Of a stretch of 64,000 bases of DNA, positions 17,208 through 25,966 are shown one piece after another (the stretch's first letter is position 1; each line of letters opens with the position of its first letter). The DNA lies in the NCBI RefSeq assembly GCF_030409715.1, contig NZ_JAUFQI010000001.1, forward strand, positions 1,673,001 through 1,737,000, read 5' to 3'. The notes beneath the pieces are model-generated. The model was not told where the DNA came from. It worked only from the letters and a program-made list of their open reading frames with translations, and did no database searches. The stretch is from Reinekea marina. Lineage in GTDB: Bacteria > Pseudomonadota > Gammaproteobacteria > Pseudomonadales > Natronospirillaceae. A program made the position numbers and the translations under genes.

Positions 17208-18587
17208 ATGAAAATTAAGCGTTTTACAGCATCAAATATGCAGGCAGGATTAAAAATGATCTCTGAAGCATTGGGACCTGAAGCGGTTATTCTTTCGAAT
17301 AAACGGATGGGGTCTGGGCTGGAAATTGTCGCAGGCGTGGACGAACAAGACTATGAGCAATACGCGGCCGAACACGAAACAGAAGTCCAGGCTGACGTAA
17401 AGCACACCACAGAATCGGGCATCATTAAAGCGCAAGCGAGCCAATCGCTCGATGCCGACACCATGGCTCAATTGCTAGATGGCATGGCAGGTAAGAATAA
17501 ACAATTATTTACCTCAGCGCGTGATGAGCCGCCAGTAAACTTCGCGCCAAGCACCCAAGAAAATGTCAACCCTGTAGTGGAGCGGCCAATACAACGGCAC
17601 GCTCAGTACACACAGCCTTTTACCGCATCGCCATCTCCAAAGGTTCAGGAAGACTCTGCTCCGATATCGAAAAAAGATACTGAGGCCTTTGATGTTATCC
17701 GACAAGAAATTGACAGCTTGAAGAGTTTGTTGAAAGAACAGACTGAGCAATTGAGTACGCCAGTTGGCCAGATGAATCCTCAATATGAGCGGTTAGAGTC
17801 TCGCCTACAAACGCTAGGTTTTACACGGAGTGTGGTCAACAAATTAATGGCTCATTACGATCGGGAAGACTCGTTAGAGAGCAACTGGCGTCGTTTGATG
17901 GGGCGATTGAGTTCTGCAATACCCGCACCGCTATACGAACCTACCGCTAACGGGGGGGTGTTTGCGGTGAACGGACCTACCGGCGCTGGAAAAACGACAA
18001 CGATTGCAAAATTAGCGGCACATGCCGTTAAAGATTTTGGCCAAGAACATGTCGCGCTTATATCGTTAGATTGGTTTCAGGTTGGCGGCCAAGATATTTT
18101 AAAATCGGTTTCTAGTATTTTAAATGTTGAATTTCATGCACTGACCGAAGGTGAATCTTTGGGTGATAAGTTAACTGAGCTTAAATCTAAGAAAATAGTA
18201 TTTATTGATACCAGTGGCAGCAAAGAGGCGATGGCCTATTGGAATGCACTGATCAGCAAAGAACGACTATCACGAGTCATTCAAACCATGATGGTGATAC
18301 CCGCCACCATGCAGCCAGCGGCACTGTCACAATTTATCCAGAATTATACTAATGTGAACTTTGACTCTGTGATTTTGACGAAACTTGATGAATCGGCGAG
18401 TTTTGGTGGCGTTTTAGAGCCAGTGCTCAAGCATCGCTGGCCAATTTGGTACTGCAGTGACGGTCAGAATATCCCACAAGACATTGAAATGTGTGAAGTA
18501 AAGCCACTGGTCCAGCGTTTGGTTTCCAGTTTGAATGGCCGTAATTCTAAGTCTCCAGCGACAGAAGTGGCGCTAAAAGTCGGCTAA
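17208..18587 (+). CDS. flhF: Flagellar SRP-like GTPase FlhF
   Basis: A 459-residue signal-recognition-type GTPase that sets polar flagellar placement. It has a basic N-terminal B domain (~1-60), a low-complexity linker, an N domain, and the G domain with P-loop GPTGAGKTTT (256-265), IDTSG (G3) and TKLDE (G4). The G2-type segment reads LDWFQVGGQDI (from ~287) where FlhF proteins usually have TDxYRIGAxEQL. Q291 therefore replaces the conserved arginine, an unusual change that may alter GTP hydrolysis. AAGGAATAG precedes ATG 17208. Co-transcription with flhA (10-base gap) is likely. Confidence 0.94.
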   Translation: MKIKRFTASNMQAGLKMISEALGPEAVILSNKRMGSGLEIVAGVDEQDYEQYAAEHETEVQADVKHTTESGIIKAQASQSLDADTMAQLLDGMAGKNKQLFTSARDEPPVNFAPSTQENVNPVVERPIQRHAQYTQPFTASPSPKVQEDSAPISKKDTEAFDVIRQEIDSLKSLLKEQTEQLSTPVGQMNPQYERLESRLQTLGFTRSVVNKLMAHYDREDSLESNWRRLMGRLSSAIPAPLYEPTANGGVFAVNGPTGAGKTTTIAKLAAHAVKDFGQEHVALISLDWFQVGGQDILKSVSSILNVEFHALTEGESLGDKLTELKSKKIVFIDTSGSKEAMAYWNALISKERLSRVIQTMMVIPATMQPAALSQFIQNYTNVNFDSVILTKLDESASFGGVLEPVLKHRWPIWYCSDGQNIPQDIEMCEVKPLVQRLVSSLNGRNSKSPATEVALKVG

Positions 18588-18663
18588 ATTTATAATTTTA
18601 AAGAGAATAGCGCGCAAAATTCGATGTCTGTTCTATACTGAGCAGCAAGAAAGGAAATAGGTA

Positions 18664-19488
18664 ATGAATTCAGTGAACCCAGTACAAGTAGTCGCGGTAT
18701 CCGGCGGAAAAGGTGGTGTCGGGAAAAGCAATGTATCTGTAAATATGGCAATAGCGTTGGCCGAACAGGGCAAACGCGTGGTATTGCTTGATGCCGATCT
18801 TGGGTTAGCGAATCTTGATATATTGTTAGGCTTATCTGTGAATAAAAACATCAGTGATGTTTTGGCAGGTGAAGCCACTTTATCTGAAGTCATGGTAGAA
18901 GGCCCTTCAGGAATAAAAATCATTCCAGCCTCTTCAGGTACTCAACAAATGGCCAATTTAGGCGAAGTTGAACACGCAGGTATTATCACCGCCTTCAGTG
19001 AATTGTCTGATTATATGGATGTGCTAATTGTTGATACCGCGGCCGGTATTTCAAAAACAGTGACGAGTTTTGTTCGTGCAAGCCAAGAAACTCTGATTGT
19101 CGTGACCGATGAACCCACCTCTATTGCCGATGCTTATGCGCTGATTAAAGTTCTAGAACGAGATTGTCGTCTTAATCGATTCCGTGTTGTCGCAAACATG
19201 GTTCGTACGCCAAAAGAAGGGCAAGCATTGTTTAATAAGTTGGCAACCGTCGCGGATCGCTTCTTAGATGTAACCTTACAATATTGCGGCTCTATCCCTA
19301 TGGATGAAGCCGTACGAAAATCCGTGCAGCGTCAAAAAGCTGTATTAGAGGCGTATCCACGTTCAAAAGCTGCTGTTGCTTATCGATCGTTGGCGCAAAA
19401 AGTCGCAACCTGGCCACTCCCTGTAACACCAAAAGGCAATCTAGAGTTTTTTGTCGAGCGTTTAGTGCAAGGTGTTGGGGTCGCCTAA
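18664..19488 (+). CDS. fleN: Flagellar number regulator FleN/FlhG (MinD-like ATPase)
   Basis: A 274-residue deviant Walker-A ATPase (VSGGKGGVGKSNVSVN, residues ~9-24) of the MinD/ParA superfamily, with LDADLGLANLDILLG and VDTAAGIS as Walker B-type motifs. FleN restrains the master regulator FleQ and works with FlhF to keep flagellar number low. It lies 76 bases after flhF and is followed at once by fliA, the order found in Pseudomonas and Vibrio. The C-terminal FFVERLVQGVG is the usual amphipathic tail for membrane contact. Confidence 0.95.
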   Translation: MNSVNPVQVVAVSGGKGGVGKSNVSVNMAIALAEQGKRVVLLDADLGLANLDILLGLSVNKNISDVLAGEATLSEVMVEGPSGIKIIPASSGTQQMANLGEVEHAGIITAFSELSDYMDVLIVDTAAGISKTVTSFVRASQETLIVVTDEPTSIADAYALIKVLERDCRLNRFRVVANMVRTPKEGQALFNKLATVADRFLDVTLQYCGSIPMDEAVRKSVQRQKAVLEAYPRSKAAVAYRSLAQKVATWPLPVTPKGNLEFFVERLVQGVGVA

Positions 19489-19489
19489 G

Positions 19490-20227
19490 ATGTCGGTGCA
19501 AAAATATACTATGTATAAAACCGAAAAAACGATTAATTATGAACAAATGATCGATCAGTATGGACTATTGGTCAAACGTATTGCTCATCATTTACTCGCT
19601 CGGCTGCCCGATAGCGTGCAGCTAGAAGATCTAATTCAATCGGGCATGATTGGGCTATTTGAAGCCGCCGGCAATTACGATCAAAGCAAAGGGGCGAGTT
19701 TTGAAACCTATGCCGGAATTCGTATTCGAGGCTCAATGCTAGATGAAATTCGTAAGGGCGACTGGATACCGAGAAGTGTGCATCGTAACTCTAGGCGTAT
19801 TTCTGATGCTATTCACGTAATTGAAATGCGTGAAGGCCGTGATGCTCAAGATCACGAAATTGCTGAAGAATTAAACATCAGCATAGATCAATATTTTGGT
19901 TTATTAAAAGACACGCAAGGCTCTCGTTTATTTAGCTTTGAAGAACTTGTCGAAAACAATAATTCAGAGCATAAAGAGCCTAGACCCGAACTAGTGGATG
20001 GTGAAGCCCCTATTGTTGGGTTACAAAATGATCAAATGAACGATCAGCTCGTTGAAGCCATGAAAGCGCTGCCCGAACGGGAGCAAATTGTCATTGCACT
20101 TTATTACGAAGAGGAATTAAACCTTAAGGAAATAGGCGCGGTGATCGGCGTAAGTGAATCTCGAGTGAGCCAAATCCATTCTCAGGCAACCATGCGTTTG
20201 CGTTCTAAAATGCGTGACTGGACCTGA
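19490..20227 (+). CDS. fliA: RNA polymerase sigma-28 factor FliA
   Basis: A 245-residue flagellar sigma factor. Region 2 is DLIQSGMIGLFEAAGNYD, with GASFETYAGIRIRGSMLDEIR following. Region 3 spans the middle, and region 4 contains NLKEIGAVIGVSESRVSQIH for -35 recognition. I chose ATG 19490, which begins 1 base after the fleN stop. An in-frame ATG at 19472 would overlap fleN by 17 bases, and ATG 19511 is a further alternative. Its product should read the two FliA-type promoters at 20263 and 25886, so this gene controls the chemotaxis operon beside it. Confidence 0.95.
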   Translation: MSVQKYTMYKTEKTINYEQMIDQYGLLVKRIAHHLLARLPDSVQLEDLIQSGMIGLFEAAGNYDQSKGASFETYAGIRIRGSMLDEIRKGDWIPRSVHRNSRRISDAIHVIEMREGRDAQDHEIAEELNISIDQYFGLLKDTQGSRLFSFEELVENNNSEHKEPRPELVDGEAPIVGLQNDQMNDQLVEAMKALPEREQIVIALYYEEELNLKEIGAVIGVSESRVSQIHSQATMRLRSKMRDWT

Positions 20228-20262
20228 TTCATTTTATTATCCCTAATTTCCTTTATTTATTA

Positions 20263-20289
20263 TAAACTTATCGAAATTTCTGCCGATAA
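20263..20289 (+). promoter_or_regulatory. FliA (sigma-28) promoter of the cheYZAB operon
   Basis: TAAA (20263-20266), exactly 15 bases, then GCCGATAA (20282-20289): an exact match to the sigma-28 consensus. It lies 36 bases after the fliA stop and leaves a leader of about 115 bases before cheY. Confidence 0.92.
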
Positions 20290-20346
20290 CTCACTATAGT
20301 GATTGATTGGCGGATGATTATTTGATCATAGCAATCTAAAAAACTG

Positions 20347-20370
20347 GATAGTGCTGAACTTCAGTCTATC
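20347..20370 (+). other. Hairpin in the cheY leader
   Basis: GATAG (20347-20351) / CTATC (20366-20370), with inner CTGAA / TTCAG, forms a bulged stem in the untranslated leader about 40 bases before the cheY start. Function unknown. Confidence 0.3.
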
Positions 20371-20411
20371 ATTAAATAGAGGTTGCTAAAGATAGGCTAT
20401 AGGAGGTCATC

Positions 20412-20798
20412 TTGGACAAAAATATGAAAATTCTAGTTGTTGACGATTTTTCAACCATGCGACGAATCGTTAAGAACTTGTTGCGAGATCTGGGTTTCAC
20501 GAATACACAAGAAGCTGACGATGGCGCAACGGCTTGGCCTATGTTGCAATCGAGCGACTTTGATTTTGTGGTAACCGATTGGAATATGCCAGGCATGACG
20601 GGTATTGAGTTATTGCAGAAAATTCGTAGTGACGACCGGCTGAAAGATATTCCCGTATTAATGGTGACTGCCGAAGCTAAGCGCGACCAAATCGTTGCAG
20701 CGGCTCAAGCAGGGGTAAACGGCTACGTCGTTAAGCCATTCACTGCTGCGGCGCTAAAAGAAAAAATTGAAAAAATCTTTGAGCGCGTAGACGGCTAG
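20412..20798 (+). CDS. cheY: Chemotaxis response regulator CheY
   Basis: A 128-residue single receiver domain that carries the phosphoryl signal from CheA to the flagellar switch. [11 protein letters not shown] gives the acidic pocket, VTDWNMPGM the phosphoacceptor Asp, VTAEA the switch Thr, and GYVVKPF the conserved Lys. The start is TTG 20412, supported by a strong AGGAGGT 5 bases upstream; ATG 20424 is the weaker option. First gene after the FliA promoter. Confidence 0.97.
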   Translation: MDKNMKILVVDDFSTMRRIVKNLLRDLGFTNTQEADDGATAWPMLQSSDFDFVVTDWNMPGMTGIELLQKIRSDDRLKDIPVLMVTAEAKRDQIVAAAQAGVNGYVVKPFTAAALKEKIEKIFERVDG

Positions 20799-20826
20799 TT
20801 TATCGCCTATTCTTCCGGGGGAGTTT

Positions 20827-21741
20827 ATGTCGGAAATAGAACATGACTCTAATGAGTTTGAGGAGCTGCTGAAAGCTAAAGCACCTGAACTTATGCAACA
20901 TGTTGAAGCGGGTAACATTGAATTAGCCGTAAATGTGTTAGAGCAATTACAACAAGCACGGATGCCAGATATCGGTAGCGACTACGATCTTGTTTCTGCG
21001 CTGAAAGAAAAAGCATTAGTTTTGCATGATAAAATTGAAGATGGTGAGCTTGAAGAAGCAATGACCACTTTGCAAGAAATGCAAACTGTGCGTGACCGTG
21101 GCTTATATCAGGAAGTCGGCAAGCTTACCCGTGCATTGCACAGTGCTATTACCAATTTTCATATTGATGGCGATGATGAAGTTGATCACAACGACATTAC
21201 CAATATGAGTGAGGCGACCGATCGGCTGAGCTATGTGATGAAATTAACTGATCGAGCCGCAAATAAAACACTCGATTTAGTGGAAGACAGTCTTCCCGTA
21301 GCAGACGCATTGAAAGATGAAGCCAGTTCATTGAAAGCAGAATGGGAACGTTTGGTTCAACGTGAGATGACGCCTGATGAATTTCGAGGGCTTTATTGGC
21401 GGTTAGATGAATTTTTTAAACGGTTAGATGACGATACCCAGAAACTATCGGGCAATATGACTGAAATATTGATGGCTCAAGATTTCCAAGATTTAACCGG
21501 TCAGGTCATCACTAAAGTTACTGGGTTGGTGAAAGAAGTCGAAACCAGCCTAGTAGACCTAGTCTTTATGGCGAGCCAAGTTGAGCAAATCACCGGAATG
21601 GTAACAAAAGGTGAAGAATCGAAATCAATGGTCGATAAAGACATGAAAGGGCACGGTCCACAGATTAATTCAGAAAATGATGAAGAAGTGATGGGCAGCC
21701 AAGATGATGTTGACGATCTTTTATCTAGTTTAGGTTTTTAA
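20827..21741 (+). CDS. cheZ: CheY phosphatase CheZ
   Basis: A 304-residue helical phosphatase for CheY-P. LMAQDFQDLTGQVI (~residues 219-232) holds the catalytic Gln and neighbouring Asp known from E. coli CheZ. The last residues DDVDDLLSSLGF (293-304) match the C-terminal CheY-docking helix of E. coli CheZ. It is longer than E. coli CheZ (214 residues) because of an extra acidic helical N-terminal ~90 residues, as in Pseudomonas. GGGGGAG precedes the ATG. Confidence 0.95.
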   Translation: MSEIEHDSNEFEELLKAKAPELMQHVEAGNIELAVNVLEQLQQARMPDIGSDYDLVSALKEKALVLHDKIEDGELEEAMTTLQEMQTVRDRGLYQEVGKLTRALHSAITNFHIDGDDEVDHNDITNMSEATDRLSYVMKLTDRAANKTLDLVEDSLPVADALKDEASSLKAEWERLVQREMTPDEFRGLYWRLDEFFKRLDDDTQKLSGNMTEILMAQDFQDLTGQVITKVTGLVKEVETSLVDLVFMASQVEQITGMVTKGEESKSMVDKDMKGHGPQINSENDEEVMGSQDDVDDLLSSLGF

Positions 21742-21750
21742 GGGGCACCT

Positions 21751-24030
21751 ATGGGCTTTGAAGCGGATGACGAAATTCTCCAAGATTTTATGGTAGAAGC
21801 CGGTGAAATTTTAGAGCAGCTGTCTGAACAGCTTGTCGATTTGGAAAATAGACCGGACGATAAAGACTTATTGAATTCCATTTTCCGTGGCTTCCATACT
21901 GTAAAAGGCGGGGCCGGATTCTTACAGCTAACGGAACTCGTAGACTGCTGCCACGTTGCTGAAAACGTTTTTGACACTCTTCGAAACGGTCAACGCTCCG
22001 TTGATGCCGAGCTCATGGATTATGTGTTACAAGCCTTAGATTCTGTTAACGAAATGTTCGCGGCTATTGGTTCTGAAGATGGTTTACAGCCCGCAGACCC
22101 TGCGCTTATTGAAAAACTTTACTACTATGCAAAACCCGAATCTGAGACAGGTCCCAGTGATTCGGCCGCTGAAGAGTCTGTCGAGGTTGAAGAGCCCGTT
22201 GCAGAGGCTGAACCGGAACCCGACTCGAGTGCTTCAAATGCCAGTGAAGACGGAGAGCCTGGCGACGATATTACCGATGCTGAATTCGAGCAATTATTGG
22301 ATGCCATAAACCCTAAGGAGGCTGCTGCACCGGCTAAAGCACCCGAGCCCGAGCAAGCCGATGCCGCCTCGGCAAGTGCTGGTGACGGTGATGAAATTAC
22401 TGACGATGAATTTGAAGCTTTACTGGATCAGCTTCATGGTAAGGGTAAATTTAAAGCCGAATCAGAGGCTTCAGGTAAACCGGCCGCTGATACAAGCGCA
22501 AAACCCGCCGACTCGAGTACTGCGCCTGCAGCCGAACCCAGTGGCTCACCGAGTAATGACGAAATTACCGACGATGAGTTTGAGGCGCTACTTGATCAGC
22601 TGCATGGCAAAGGCAAGTTCGCTGCTGGCGAGAGTGATGCTAAGCCAGAGCAAGCCGCTAAACCGGCGCCCAAAGCAAGCGAACCTGATCCTGAGCCGGT
22701 TAAAAAGCCTGAGCCAGCTCCAGCACCTAAACCCGCTGCGGCGAAGAAGCCAGAGCCAGTCAAAGCTGAAGCGGCTAAACCAGCGGCTGCGGCTAAACCG
22801 GCGGCCGCCGCAAAACCAGCTGCCGGAGGCGCTAAAGCACCGGCCGCGGCCGCGACTCAAGATACAACCGTTCGTGTTGATACCCAACGGCTCGATGATA
22901 TTATGAACATGGTTGGCGAACTGGTGCTGGTGAGAAACCGCTTAGTGCGTCTGGGCAGTGAACTTGAAGATGAGTCTTTGCAAAAAGCCGTCAGTAACCT
23001 AAATGTCGTCACCGCCGATTTACAATCATCTGTTATGAAAACTCGAATGCAACCTATTAAGAAAGTATTCGGGCGTTTTCCTCGAGTTGTTCGCGATTTG
23101 GCGCGTAACTTGAAGAAAGAAGTAACTTTGGAGTTGGTCGGTGAAGAAACCGATTTAGATAAAAACTTAGTAGATGCTTTGGCCGATCCTTTGGTGCATT
23201 TGGTTCGTAACTCGGTCGATCACGGTGTTGAAAGCCCTGATGTCAGAGTGTCACGCGGTAAGCCTAAGATGGGCACTATTATTTTGGCCGCTGAACAAGA
23301 AGGTGATCATATTTTACTGACCATTAAAGACGATGGTAGTGGTATGGATGCCGAAAAATTACGCAGTATCGCTGTTGATCGAGGTGTAATGGATCAAGAA
23401 GCGGCCGATAGACTCACTGAAAAAGAATGTTTCAGCTTAATCTTTGCGCCAGGTTTCAGTACCAAAGAAGTTATTTCGGATGTTTCCGGCCGAGGCGTCG
23501 GGATGGACGTAGTGAAAACCAAAATTTCACAACTTAATGGTACCGTCGATATAGACTCGAAATTAGATGTTGGGACTACGATCAATATTAAAGTACCGTT
23601 AACTTTAGCCATTATGCCTACCTTGATGGTCATGTTAGGTCATCAAGCTTTTGCTCTGCCTCTGGCGAGCGTTAACGAAATTTTCCACCTTAATTTGTCG
23701 CAAACCAATGTCGTCGATGGCCAAGAAATTGTCTTAGTCCGTGGAAAGCCAATTCCATTGTATTATTTAAACAGATGGCTAACCGATTACCAACCAGAAG
23801 GTGGTGTGAAAGAGCCAACCCAAGGTCATGTGGTGGTGGTTTCTGTTGGAATTAAAACGGTCGGTCTTGTTGTTGATCAGTTGGTGGGGCAAGAAGAGGT
23901 GGTCATCAAACCGCTGGGCAAGTTACTGCAGGGTACCGAGGGTATGGCAGGTGCAACCATCACCGGTGATGGCCGAATGGCATTAATTTTAGATATTCCA
24001 GGGTTGCTGAAAGCGCACACTGGTGCATAA
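21751..24030 (+). CDS. cheA: Chemotaxis histidine kinase CheA with repeated linker peptides
   Basis: A 759-residue kinase. The P1 Hpt domain (~5-105) has phospho-His H49 in FRGFHTVKGGAGF. No CheY/CheB-binding P2 fold is recognisable. Instead residues ~130-370 are a Glu/Ala/Pro-rich linker with three copies of a short motif: DDITDAEFEQLLDAI (172-186), then ITDDEFEALLDQLHG at 216-230 and again at 272-286, each of the last two followed by KGKF. P3 dimerisation begins about 372. The ATPase domain has NSVDHGVE, DDGSGMD and GRGVGMDVV. A CheW-like P5 closes the protein. The linker motifs resemble FliM and CheZ CheY-docking peptides (see findings). Confidence 0.96.
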   Translation: MGFEADDEILQDFMVEAGEILEQLSEQLVDLENRPDDKDLLNSIFRGFHTVKGGAGFLQLTELVDCCHVAENVFDTLRNGQRSVDAELMDYVLQALDSVNEMFAAIGSEDGLQPADPALIEKLYYYAKPESETGPSDSAAEESVEVEEPVAEAEPEPDSSASNASEDGEPGDDITDAEFEQLLDAINPKEAAAPAKAPEPEQADAASASAGDGDEITDDEFEALLDQLHGKGKFKAESEASGKPAADTSAKPADSSTAPAAEPSGSPSNDEITDDEFEALLDQLHGKGKFAAGESDAKPEQAAKPAPKASEPDPEPVKKPEPAPAPKPAAAKKPEPVKAEAAKPAAAAKPAAAAKPAAGGAKAPAAAATQDTTVRVDTQRLDDIMNMVGELVLVRNRLVRLGSELEDESLQKAVSNLNVVTADLQSSVMKTRMQPIKKVFGRFPRVVRDLARNLKKEVTLELVGEETDLDKNLVDALADPLVHLVRNSVDHGVESPDVRVSRGKPKMGTIILAAEQEGDHILLTIKDDGSGMDAEKLRSIAVDRGVMDQEAADRLTEKECFSLIFAPGFSTKEVISDVSGRGVGMDVVKTKISQLNGTVDIDSKLDVGTTINIKVPLTLAIMPTLMVMLGHQAFALPLASVNEIFHLNLSQTNVVDGQEIVLVRGKPIPLYYLNRWLTDYQPEGGVKEPTQGHVVVVSVGIKTVGLVVDQLVGQEEVVIKPLGKLLQGTEGMAGATITGDGRMALILDIPGLLKAHTGA

Positions 24031-24048
24031 GAGATTCGAGGGAAGTAA

Positions 24049-25095
24049 ATGCCTGTTAAGGTTTTGATAGTTGATGATTCATCGTTTTTTAGAAATCAGA
24101 TAAAGGCAATACTTGAAGCGAACCCGCAAATTAAAGTCGTAGGCGAAGCCAGCAATGGCCGCGAAGCTATAGATAAAACCAAATTGCTCAAACCCGATAT
24201 CATCACAATGGATTATGAAATGCCATTGATGGATGGTATCACCTCGGTTCGTCATATCATGAACGAGACACCAACCCCTATTTTAATGTTTTCGTCATTA
24301 ACTCTGAAAGGTGCACGAGTCACCTTAGATGCATTGGAAGCAGGCGCTGTTGACTTCTTGCCAAAATCATACGAAAAAGTGTCGGGGTCAAATTCAAGCT
24401 TACGGCAAATATTAGTTCAGAAAATCCTAACGCTGACAAAACCTGCGGTAAAAATGCCTTCGGCGGCTCCTGCCAACTTGCAAGAGAAAGCCTCGGTAGT
24501 CAAACCCAAAAGTGCGAAGGCAAAAACCTATGCGCAACGATTCGAGATTGTAATGATAGGTACTTCTACAGGGGGGCCAGTGGCATTGCAAAAAGTACTG
24601 ACCCAGTTGCCGGCTAATTATCCTGTACCAATCTTATTAATACAGCATATGCCAGGTACATTCACCGGAGCGTTTGCTGAGCGGCTTAATAATTTATGTA
24701 ATATATCTGTGCAAGAAGCGAAAGATGGCGATTCATTGAAACCTGGCACGGCTTATTTAGCGCCAGGTGGGCAACAAATGATCTTATCGCAAAAAGGTAA
24801 GTTAAAAGTGATGGCAGGCGAAGAACGCTTAAATTATAAGCCTTCTGTCGATCTAACATTTGGCAGCGCCGTGAAATATTATGGCCGTAATGTGTTAGCC
24901 ATTGTATTAACCGGCATGGGAGCTGATGGTCGTGAAGGTGCCCGTTTATTGAAATCGGTCGGAGCCGCCGTTTGGGCGCAAGAAGGCTCTACCTGCGTGA
25001 TCGATGGTATGCCATCTGCGGTTGTAAAGGCTAATTTGGCCGATGAAATTATCCCTCTAGAAGACGTCAGTCAACGAATGAAGTCAGTCGTTTAA
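24049..25095 (+). CDS. cheB: Chemoreceptor glutamate methylesterase CheB
   Basis: A 348-residue response-regulator methylesterase that demethylates or deamidates chemoreceptors for adaptation. The receiver domain (~1-120) has VDDSSFFR and TMDYEMPLMDG with the phospho-Asp. The esterase domain (~165-345) has IGTSTGGP (nucleophile Ser), LIQHMP (His) and LTGMGADG (Asp). A short basic linker joins them. The partner methyltransferase cheR is not in this window. GGGAAGT precedes the ATG; 18 bases after cheA. Confidence 0.96.
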   Translation: MPVKVLIVDDSSFFRNQIKAILEANPQIKVVGEASNGREAIDKTKLLKPDIITMDYEMPLMDGITSVRHIMNETPTPILMFSSLTLKGARVTLDALEAGAVDFLPKSYEKVSGSNSSLRQILVQKILTLTKPAVKMPSAAPANLQEKASVVKPKSAKAKTYAQRFEIVMIGTSTGGPVALQKVLTQLPANYPVPILLIQHMPGTFTGAFAERLNNLCNISVQEAKDGDSLKPGTAYLAPGGQQMILSQKGKLKVMAGEERLNYKPSVDLTFGSAVKYYGRNVLAIVLTGMGADGREGARLLKSVGAAVWAQEGSTCVIDGMPSAVVKANLADEIIPLEDVSQRMKSVV

Positions 25096-25158
25096 TTATT
25101 CGAGATTTCCTAAAAGAGATCTAGGCTTAAGGCATTCATTTTTAATGTTGAGGTGGCT

Positions 25159-25884
25159 ATGTTTCCAGCATTAGGGCTATTACTGGCCTGGTTAAGTACG
25201 GTTGTTTACCCTTCATTTATTTTAACCTTTGGCCAGCACGGTGCGGGTTTAAGTATGCTTCTGGCATTGTTAGGTGTCTTGTTTATCCGACACGACTTCA
25301 ACCAATTAACGGCCATGTGGCAACAATTTCCAAGTATATTTTGGAAAGAAACCGTCTCACCCGATCAAACCATTCAAAAATTAACACTTTGGAATCAATT
25401 AGCGAAACAAAAAGGTTATTTAGCGCTAGAGCCTCAGTTAGAAAAAGAGCAAGATGATTACATTAATATCGGACTTCAATATATTATTGATGAAGTAGAT
25501 GAATTAAAATTAACGCGTAGTTTGAATGTAGTCAGTCAGACTCGCCAGGAGAATGGCGAGTATTTAATTTCATTGTTTCATTTTCTTGGTCGCAGCGCTG
25601 TTGGTATTGGCGTTTGTTTCAGCCTTTTTGGTTTATATAGTTTAATTCATAGCGACCAACTAGCTCTCTATTCGTTGGTTATGGTTGCGCCTGTGCTCAT
25701 TTCTTTGGGTTACGGCGTTGGATTATATTGTTTGTTTTTTTATCCATTAGCGTCACGATTAAAAGTTAGGCTGCAAATAAGGCTGCGCCACGATGAAATG
25801 GTGCAAGATGGGTTTGTCGCGATAATTCATCAGGAAAACAGCAAGGTTATGGCGCATCGTTTGCAAGAATATTTTAAGAAATAG
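25159..25884 (+). CDS. motC: MotA/PomA-family protein, MotC-like, without an adjacent partner
   Basis: A 241-residue protein with the four-helix MotA topology: helices ~2-20, ~26-45, ~143-165 and ~175-198, and a cytoplasmic loop including QKGYLALEPQL. The place between cheB and parC is where Pseudomonas has motC followed by motD. Here motD is absent. The proline expected before helix 3 (APAFGMIG-type) is replaced (GRSAVGIG), and the helix 4 region is also divergent. I chose ATG 25159 with GAGGTGG just upstream over GTG 25153. It may be a degenerate or repurposed stator subunit. A FliA promoter begins 2 bases past its stop. Confidence 0.75.
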   Translation: MFPALGLLLAWLSTVVYPSFILTFGQHGAGLSMLLALLGVLFIRHDFNQLTAMWQQFPSIFWKETVSPDQTIQKLTLWNQLAKQKGYLALEPQLEKEQDDYINIGLQYIIDEVDELKLTRSLNVVSQTRQENGEYLISLFHFLGRSAVGIGVCFSLFGLYSLIHSDQLALYSLVMVAPVLISLGYGVGLYCLFFYPLASRLKVRLQIRLRHDEMVQDGFVAIIHQENSKVMAHRLQEYFKK

Positions 25885-25885
25885 G

Positions 25886-25912
25886 TAAACTAATGATGTA
25901 ACTAGCCGATAA
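25886..25912 (+). promoter_or_regulatory. FliA (sigma-28) promoter of parC-parP-cheW
   Basis: TAAA (25886-25889), 15 bases, GCCGATAA (25905-25912): a second exact consensus match, immediately after the MotC-like stop codon and 55 bases before parC. Confidence 0.9.
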
Positions 25913-25966
25913 ACCATTAAGAAGAATCGTCTGGTGTCGGCTTTATGAAAAGTTTGAGGGTTTAAT

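Noticed and set aside
22067..22906. Alternative-frame ORFs of up to 181 codons inside cheA
   Set aside because: They arise from the low-complexity Ala/Pro/Glu-rich linker; the cheA frame is continuous with conserved domains on both sides.
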